DNA from: Basidiobolus meristosporus CBS 931.73
Taxonomy: Eukaryota > Basidiobolomycota > Basidiobolomycetes > Basidiobolales > Basidiobolaceae
Length of the DNA: 64,000 nt
Reading direction: 5' to 3'
NCBI GenBank assembly: GCA_002104905.1
Contig: MCFE01000234.1
Location: 1-64,000 of the forward strand
Every line of letters starts with the position of its first letter. The first letter of the stretch is position 1. Under the pieces are notes generated by a model that worked only from the letters and a program-made list of their open reading frames with translations, did not search any database and was not told the DNA's origin. Of the stretch, positions 57,100 through 64,000 are shown in pieces. The translations under genes and the position numbers were made by a program.

Positions 57100-58890
57100 T
57101 GGTGGTGTATAAGTCCAAAGGGCAAAATACAGCCAACACTTCTCAAGTGTGTGTGTGTCAGTGGGATGTTCACCTGGTGCAATAGCCTCTATCAAAAGCT
57201 TGCTAGGAATACTGGGTCTTCTATCTAATCTAATGTGAAGGGGGATAAAGCTTCAAGCTTGTCAAGGGAAAACTATTCAGCTACAATCCCCTACTTAGCT
57301 GGCATCTTAACAGAAGTTTATACTGGCTTCAATATCCTTTGAGATGACAGTGTACTAAAGCTTCCAAAGTCAGAACAACGGTAAACTCCGCCAAGAGGGA
57401 CTTGATAACAATGTAGCTTTGACCAATAGTTACAAAGACTGAAAAGTATATTTGCCTGTACAAGAACAAACCTGGTAATACAATCAAATATACTGAAATA
57501 TAGCTACTCTGAGTATTCCTCACAAGTAGTGCCTCCAAGGTCAGTTGGCTATCAGCACAGTTTCCTGGGAGTATTGCCAGGTCTAAGTCAGAAAGTAGTG
57601 GTAATAGGTAGCAGTGATCTCACTAATCAATAAGTCAGAATATTGGAAGAGGGCATGATTTATTTGTAAGGGATAGCCTCCCTTGTATACTTTGTTTTCT
57701 GCTCAAATTCTTGCTAGGAAATAGACTTGTTCTGTTGGATAGTGCCACATTGAGCCATGAGTGCCAAATGATGCCATAGTGTGCCAGAGAGGCCAAGTAA
57801 GCCTATACTTAGCAACAGAGTGTGAAACATAGATCTGCATCTTCATGCACAGCATCCCATGTGTCTCACCTATGATGCAGGAGAAATTCCTTTTTTTGAC
57901 GTTTTTTTGTGGATCAATATTGTGCAGGATGTGCAAGAGCACTAAAGGATTGAAGATATACTTCTGGTACTCAAGACCCATGGCACTCTGAATCTAGCTC
58001 CTGTGGCTTGTAACATGTCACAAAAATGCATGGCACTATCTTGGTCCACTGGTACTATCTGGCACTATATTTAAATATTAGCCCTAAAGTAAGATCAATA
58101 CAAAGCACTTATAGTGCCAGAGAGTATCAGTGGACCAAGATAGTGCCATGCATTTTTGTGACATGTTACAAGCCACAGGAGCTAGATTCAGAGTGCCATG
58201 GGTATTGAGTACCAGATGTGTATCTTCAGTCCTTGAGTGCTCTTGCACATCCTGTACAACATTGACCTAAAAAAAGGTCAAAAAATGGATTTTCTCCATC
58301 ACAATGATTGAGACACAGGGGCTGCTTTGCATGAAGATGCAGATCTATGTTTCACACTCTGTGGCCAAGTGTAGGCTCACTTGGCCTCCCTGGCACACTA
58401 TGGCAACATTTGGCACTTGTGACTCAATGTGGTACTATCCAACAGAACAAGTCTAATACTTTCCAGAAGTTTCTGGAAGGTAGTAAAGTGCCAATCATGT
58501 AATTGTGTACTAAAAATAGCACAAATTCTTGTGGTTGCTCCATGTGACATAGTAGTACCTAGCCAATCAGATAGTGGTAATATGAAACCTCAGTGTCATG
58601 TAGTTAAGAGGGTTATGAAACCAGGATGGTCACATGACATAGGCACTATTGGAGGTACTTGCCTTATTTGGAGACTATCTTATCATGGCATCTTAGCAAG
58701 GAATAGGATCAGATTGTGCAATGAATTAATAGTGGCACATAGTTTGCCAGGACACGTAATAATAATCACATCAACAGATAGAAAATATTGCAATTTGGGA
58801 TGATACTGATATAGGGGTGATTCTTTTTAGGGCAGTGAACATATGGGAATGAGCATATCTGCTTGTGGGTGTTGCTGTGACCCCACTACA
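57100..58890 (-). mobile_element. Gypsy-D LTR (-, 57412-58890) with leader 57100-57411; LTR split by a Fold-F MITE
   Basis: The LTR starts TGTAGCTTTGACCAATAG and ends CCCCACTACA. Without the 730-bp MITE its length is about 749 bp, like the copy at 31853. Leader landmarks (AAAGCTTCAAGCTTGTCAAG, CAGCTACAATCCCCTACTTA) match the other copies. Confidence 0.75.
57724..58453. mobile_element. Fold-F palindromic MITE, 730 bp, inside a Gypsy-D LTR
   Basis: GACTTGTTCTGTTGGATAGT to CCAACAGAACAAGTC with TA on both sides. Internal landmarks and the centre (GGCACTATATTTAAATATTA) equal those of the other copies. Confidence 0.9.
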
Positions 58891-60599
58891 CCAGGTTGAT
58901 TCCAATATACTGCTTTAAACTATCTTGATCTGTCCCTATGGTCCCTGTACCAAGTCTTACTTCATCTTTAGTGCAACCCAGGTAAATCCTGTCCCCAGCA
59001 CACCTATATGGTCTAGATCAGAAAAGACAAAGTGGGATCTGCTCAAATTCCTGCCAAAAAATTTCAGTATGGCCCAAGTGTCTATGAAGAGCCTTCATAC
59101 AGATATTTGAGCGCTACTCATTAGTCTAGCAGTACTTAGTACCTCAGAGAGCTGACAGAATTGGAAGATCTTGAGTCAAAAACAATGGCATGAATTTCAC
59201 ATCAAGATGCCAGCAGTTGTATGTAAGAATGCATAAAACAAACCCTACAAAAAGTAATTGCTCCTAGAGGTGGATCCAATTAATATCAGCCATTACAATC
59301 CCTTCAGGAGACCATTACAGTACCAGCAGCTTGGAAAATGACCTTCCACACAATCTTATGAAGGGATCATGATAGTGTTTGGCCAATTTTAAAGCCAAAT
59401 AAAGTTAAAAGCATTACAGTACTTAGGCAGTGTGTTGCCAGGGGCACATGGCATTGTTGCAGTCTTCATATGCTCAACAACTTTTTGAGTGGATCACCTG
59501 CAGGTACATCCAATTTCCTTATGTGGCAGAAACTTGACAGGGTTAGCAGGCCTCATTGCTAGCCTCTAATGGTAGTGTAATGGCATTATGGTGGCCTATA
59601 GTTAGCTCTGTATAATGTTACTGTACCAATTTAGCAAATGATATTTCCTTTTTCTACCTCCCCTTGTGCAATTTGTATATTCCACTATAGAGCTGCCCCT
59701 CTTTACTTGCTATCCATGACTACCTTGGGTATTCCACATATAGCTTGAATCTAAAAATACTATTGCCTCTTGCCTTCCCTATGAGAAATAATTTGGTCCT
59801 GCAGGTGGATCCAATCAGATCAGCTGTCTGGATCCTACTAAGAGACCATCATAAAATCAGCAGCTTAGGATCAGTGACCCGCTTAACAATCTTATGACAG
59901 GATCATGACAGTGTTTTGCTACTTTACTACCAAATAAAGTTATAAAACTTGATGGGGTTTAAATGGTGCTGTGATAATAACTGCATGGTATTGTTGCGGT
60001 CTTATTACGCTCCACAACTATTGCAAATGGATCCAACTGGCCAAGACATCTAGTTGCCTTATATGGCAAGAAACCTGATGGTATTTTGACAAGTTCTAAG
60101 TATGACTCTGATGGCATTATATTGGCAGTACGGCAGCCTACAGCTGGTTCAGTATAATGCAGCCATACCAATCTACCCAATGGTATTTCCTTTTTCTACC
60201 TCCCCTTGTGCAGTTCATATATTCCACTATGGAGTCCCCCCTCTTAATTTGCTTACCCCCTACTACCTTTGCCATTCCACATATAGCTCAAATCAAAAAA
60301 AACCTATGGCCTCCTGCATACTAATCTCTACAAATGCACATACCTGCAACGATTGACATACTTCTATCACCTCAACTTTATGGATTTTAGTGTAGTACTT
60401 GCAAAGTTGCCATATATGTTGTACTGCTGGTTATATACACATCATGCAAGCATATGCTTGGTTGCTGCAACAACTGCTATAATTAACTCCTGAACATCTG
60501 CAAAGAACTTCTTGGAATTTAGCCAATATATTCCTTCTCTCAGCTGGATTCTAGTCCCCCTTATAGGTGCACTCAGGCTCTTGTTTGTATGAGTTCTAT
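58891..60599. mobile_element. Non-coding part of the Tnp2-type transposon, with two copies of its 450-bp module
   Basis: 59235-59710 and 59775-60245 each carry GGTGGATCCAAT, CCAAATAAAGTTA and CCTACAGCTGG/CTATAGTTAG landmarks also found at 28031-29960. 60230-60600 leads into the coding region. 58891-59234 holds nothing recognised. Confidence 0.5.
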
Positions 60600-61809
60600 A
60601 TGCAATGGTGTAGAAATAGGCTTGTGATCAAAAGAAATTCAGCATATCTTGGTGGAGTTTTCCTAATAAAATTCAGTTGCTTGTTGCACCCAACCCAACA
60701 TTGCATTACATATCTGACTACCCATGCATTGGGGCTGCTTAGCTTCTCAATGTCATAGGCATAGGTGTCTCCATGTGTACATTTGTCCTCAGTATTGTCC
60801 AACTCTTCCTGGCTGTCCTCCATGTGCCAAATTATCATATCCATGACAGACTTGAAGGTAATATTCTTGATGAAATTGGGATATGGTAGTACCTGCAACT
60901 TGGCTTGTCTTCCTATCTCCCCACACATCCACTACATAGAAAACTCCTAAAAGGTGAGGCAAGGCCCAATATTTTCCACATGCCATGCAAGATGGAGTAG
61001 AGAATAGATACAGTGGCAGCAGAGATCTATGCATTCAGCTTTATGTTGGTAATATACCTGCTCATATCCTGTTACAAACTCCTGGCACAACAGCAATAGA
61101 TGAGTCAAGTTGGCATTGGTTATCCACTTCTGGTTAAATAGTCCTACAATGTCCACATATGACTCCCAATGCTTCCAATGTACTCTTGGTAGGAATGGCT
61201 TCAGAACACCACTTGAAAAAATATATATCCAGTTCATCCAGTCTTTGCATTTGTATTGTTGCATATGCATATGAATATTGATTGGAGTCTGTGAGAAGTA
61301 CCTAGGGTGGAAGATACTCTGTAATATCTTGCCAATTCTTTCAAATTTCTCTGGTATCTCAAAGGGCTGATTTAGCTTGAAATGCCCCATGTACAACTTG
61401 GTCATCAGTATAGGGATACTGTTGATAAGCAAAAGCATTGCTCCCAGTGGAAAGCTTTTGTCCCAACAGATACCCTCTACCTTAAGTATCTCTGGTTTCC
61501 AATTGATCCCATATTCTGGCCAATGGCTTATAGCTTGCTAACTTTGCTGCAATTGCATGCTGACTTCTGTACATTGTCTCTGTGGAAAGATGATGCTCTT
61601 AGTGCTAGTGCTTGGGTAATAATAATGTGTGTGGGTTATGGAATAAATCCTCTGGCTCTCACACATTGAACAGCAATACCATCCGTTGTGCCTGGAAAAA
61701 CCTGCTATCTTCCTGATAGCTGGGGTATCTGTGGTAATGGAAAGTATTCCATTACTACAATATCTCTTAACCAATATTGCACTCATTTCTTTATTTTGCC
61801 TTTTGCTAT

Positions 61810-62879
61810 TGTAACACCCAAGTGAAAGATCAAGAATTTCCAACTTTGAAGAACAAACGCTCCAGACTCTGACAAGCAATCCACCCAAAAATATTACGTC
61901 ATACAGAACACATGGTAGTCAACACATGTTTTAAATTACAGCTCATTTGAAGCAGTACCTCAGGAGTTATGACTAAAAGAGTTCAATTATTATATATACT
62001 ATGCCTTATTGCTAGCATTACTATGGTGACTTTAATTGCATGTAACTTTTGAACCAGCAAATTAAATCACGTGAAATCTTCATAGGTGCTGCGCCTATAT
62101 CCAATCTGTGCAAATGCAAAATTTCAGCTTTATATCACATGTATTGCTTGCGCAATTGCTCAAAAACTTTGATCCTTCAAGATTTTCATATATATGACTT
62201 CCCCAGCTGAAAAATAAAGGGAGAGTCTCTCTTTCCAGAATCTCCACACTACAATTACAAGTTTAAAGGTTATAAGACTTCCCCTGCATCACTTGCACTG
62301 TTGAGTATTATGACTTTGATTGGTACTACATCAGTAAAGAGACCATAAAGCTCACAAGAGTCCAATCTAAGTTCTACAAGAAACTACCACTTTTCTGTTG
62401 GAAAAGTCCCCTCTAAGAAGCCCCCTTTACTCTAAAGACCCCTTTAGACACCCCTTTAGGAAACCCCTTTACTCTAAAGAAACCCCTTTAGGCACCCCTT
62501 TAGTGTAAATCCACTTTAGAGACCACTACAACAAGTCCCTTTACTCTAATGACACCCCTTTAGGCTAAAGGGGAGTTCAGAACTTCCATATTAGGAAATG
62601 TTCTCTGAAAGGAAAGTGACTTCAAATAAGGAAAAGTTACTAAAAAGTAAATAAGCCCGTTAGTCAACAGAAGGTCAGAACACTGCTGTCAAAGTGATAA
62701 ACACTGCCTACAGTATATTTTGAGCCTAAGATTGAGGAAATTAGCAAAAGTTATATCTTCTATTGGTATATCAAACTCCCAATAAACTATCTCAGTATTA
62801 GCATACTGAAAGTAGTTGTATATTGTTAATTAGCTACATTGTAGAACAAGCCTCAAGCTAATCATAATACAACACAACA
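61810..62879. mobile_element. 1.07-kb insertion in the Tnp2 gene, possible solo LTR
   Basis: Transposase sequence lies on both sides, and the inserted segment has none. Its candidate ends TGTAACACCC and AACACAACA begin with TG and finish with CA, as in an LTR. No clear 5-bp duplication is visible (GCTAT left, TATCT right). It contains a cytosine-run array at 62401-62575. The LTR identity is inference. Confidence 0.4.
62401..62575 (-). repeat. Degenerate TAAAGGGG-type array (G-runs on minus strand)
   Basis: On the plus strand, CCCCTTTA/CCCCTTTAG motifs recur about eight times with irregular 12-20-bp spacing, interleaved with ACTCTAAAG. The minus strand therefore carries a series of GGGG runs separated by 8-15 nt. 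Confidence 0.7.
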
Positions 62880-64000
62880 TATCTCCAATGCAGATGATAA
62901 TATTTGCTTTACATGACAGCCATTCACTGTTATCCTGCTGGAAAGCATACAAAATTCATCCAGCAATGAATACAGGTAGCTATTCAGGTTGGGCAGTGAT
63001 CTAGGCCCAAATTCCAGTAAGACTACCATCAGATTATTACTCTGATACTGCAAGATGGGTAGCATATTCAGATTGATGAAATTTAGTGGCCAGCAGGATT
63101 TGCGGGTAGAATACTTGTTCAATGAGAATCCATCAAGTACTAAGGCAAAGACATGGTCAGACATATCTTCAAAGTAGCCCTAGCTTCTTATCTCTTTGTA
63201 ATGTTTGCCATCAAATATATTGGATGTGTTTGTGCTTGATTGATACTGAGTGCAGTACTGTATAGCTTTGCAATATTTGTTGGACTGCATCAGCTTCTTC
63301 AGACAGGGTATTACCAGACTATATCTGGAGTGCAAACAATGTTTTCCCTCAAAGGTGGTGGGTCCCTGACAATTTGGACACGTTACAATGGTAGCATTTT
63401 CTGATGTGAATGCCATGCAACTGTTAATGCATGCTGGAATCAGGACAGTCTCTGGATCATATGTTGCCAGCCACATGATGGTTATCCACTTGTACCATAT
63501 ACAGAGTAGGTTGCATCCAGGAATGACTTTGGCAAGAAGTAGTAATAAATCCTCAAAGCCCCCATTACTGATATTAGAGGAAACTTACCACATCTCTGGC
63601 CACAACATTACATCATTTGCCAGTAGATAGATTACTGGGCTCTCTTGGCTCTATAAAGTATCCTTAGCATTTGTTTTAACAGGTGCATTGCATATTGGGA
63701 TTAGACTGGGCTCATACATGGTATTGTTGCTAGGGAAGATAGGCTCCCAATCCATCAGTAAACCTTTGTTGTCAGAGCTATTGCTCAGCATGCTATATTC
63801 AGAAGGCTGAAGTGAGCCTAAAGGTGTCACAAACCCACCTGACTAAGTTTGCGCAAGGTGACAAAGATGGCAAGGTGCCAATATCAAAGTATCAACTAGC
63901 CAGCAAAATAATATTGGTACAGCAGCAACCAATGAATGGTCAAATATGACTTGTGTGGCAAAATACTGGCCCTGATCCTTGTAATCCTTCCTTGTAATTC

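Larger units (their letters stand above)
60600..63990 (-). pseudogene. Tnp2-type (CMC/EnSpm-like) transposase, degraded, split by an insertion at 61810-62879
   Basis: In N-to-C order on the minus strand: CPNCQ and FEGKHC (zinc-type head), YSLVIPCLKKLMQSNKYCKA and IFDGKHYKEI; VFALVLDGFSLNKYSTRKSC, WPLNFINLNMLPILQYQSNN and LPNLNSYLYSLLDEF; after the insertion DTPAIRKIAGFSRHNG and CCSMCE; then CKDWMNWIYIFSSGVLKPFL, LLLLCQEFVTGYEQVYYQHK and LLHLAWHVENIGPCLTF; last CGEIGRQAKLQVLPYPNF. This is the order seen in Tnp2-family transposases of plants and fungi. Multiple frame changes and stops make it inactive. Its terminal repeats are not identifiable, and the N-terminus may continue beyond the window. 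Confidence 0.7.

Noticed and set aside
24250-64000. Classical RIP as the cause of the many stops in the transposons
   Set aside because: CA and TG remain abundant while CG is missing, the opposite of what CpA-to-TpA mutation would leave. A minor RIP contribution cannot be excluded by eye.

Overview
The window is nuclear DNA of a filamentous fungus. The evidence is spliceosomal introns of 55-80 bp (GTAAGT-type donors, one perfect TACTAAC branch site), a chitin-binding CBM19 wall protein, a heterotrimeric G-protein beta subunit, a purine-catabolism enzyme ending in a peroxisomal signal, and retrotransposons typical of fungi. I cannot fix the phylum. CBM19 proteins with this cysteine pattern are known to me from early-diverging fungi and from ascomycete chitinases. 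I saw no rRNA, tRNA or CRISPR array.

Layout. 1-4051: 3' part of a giant repeat-stalk protein (39 tandem units, then a CBM19 module behind a 58-bp intron). 4052-7096: no intact gene; one coding-like but broken minus-strand segment. 7097-10950: CpG-poor transposon island dominated by solo LTRs of one Copia family (Copia-A), several with 5-bp target duplications. 12.6-23.4 kb: CpG-rich gene island in which every well-supported gene is on the minus strand: an iron-type alcohol dehydrogenase, a 113-aa one-span membrane protein with a PPxY motif, G-beta, a 108-aa putative secreted protein and ureidoglycolate lyase. Weaker coding-like pieces lie at 15.3-18.8 kb. 24.25-64 kb: almost pure transposon DNA, CpG-depleted and rich in stop codons.

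Transposon families recognised: Copia-A (350-bp LTR, TGTTG...CAACA), Copia-B (about 368-bp LTR), Gypsy-C (about 369-bp LTR), Gypsy-D (about 730-750-bp LTR, TGTAG...CTACA), a 730-bp full-length palindromic foldback MITE (Fold-F), a Tnp2-type (CMC/EnSpm-like) DNA transposon, a remnant of a DDE_4 (PIF/Harbinger-like) transposase, and a dispersed repeat of about 350 bp (DR1). The best-resolved structure is a three-level nest: Copia-B inside the protease of Copia-A, and Copia-A inside the RNase H of Gypsy-C. Matching flanks at both joints restore the older reading frame. A MITE nested within its own family, and a third inside a Gypsy-D LTR, give a partial insertion chronology. No intact autonomous element remains in the window.

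The genes do not form a pathway. G-beta is a core signalling component. Ureidoglycolate lyase acts in allantoin use. The alcohol dehydrogenase-like enzyme and the PPxY protein stand head to tail 243 bp apart. The most unusual observations are the repeat architecture of the wall protein, two small spliced genes that simple frame scans miss, the nested long-palindrome MITEs and the sharp CpG-depletion boundary around the transposon blocks.
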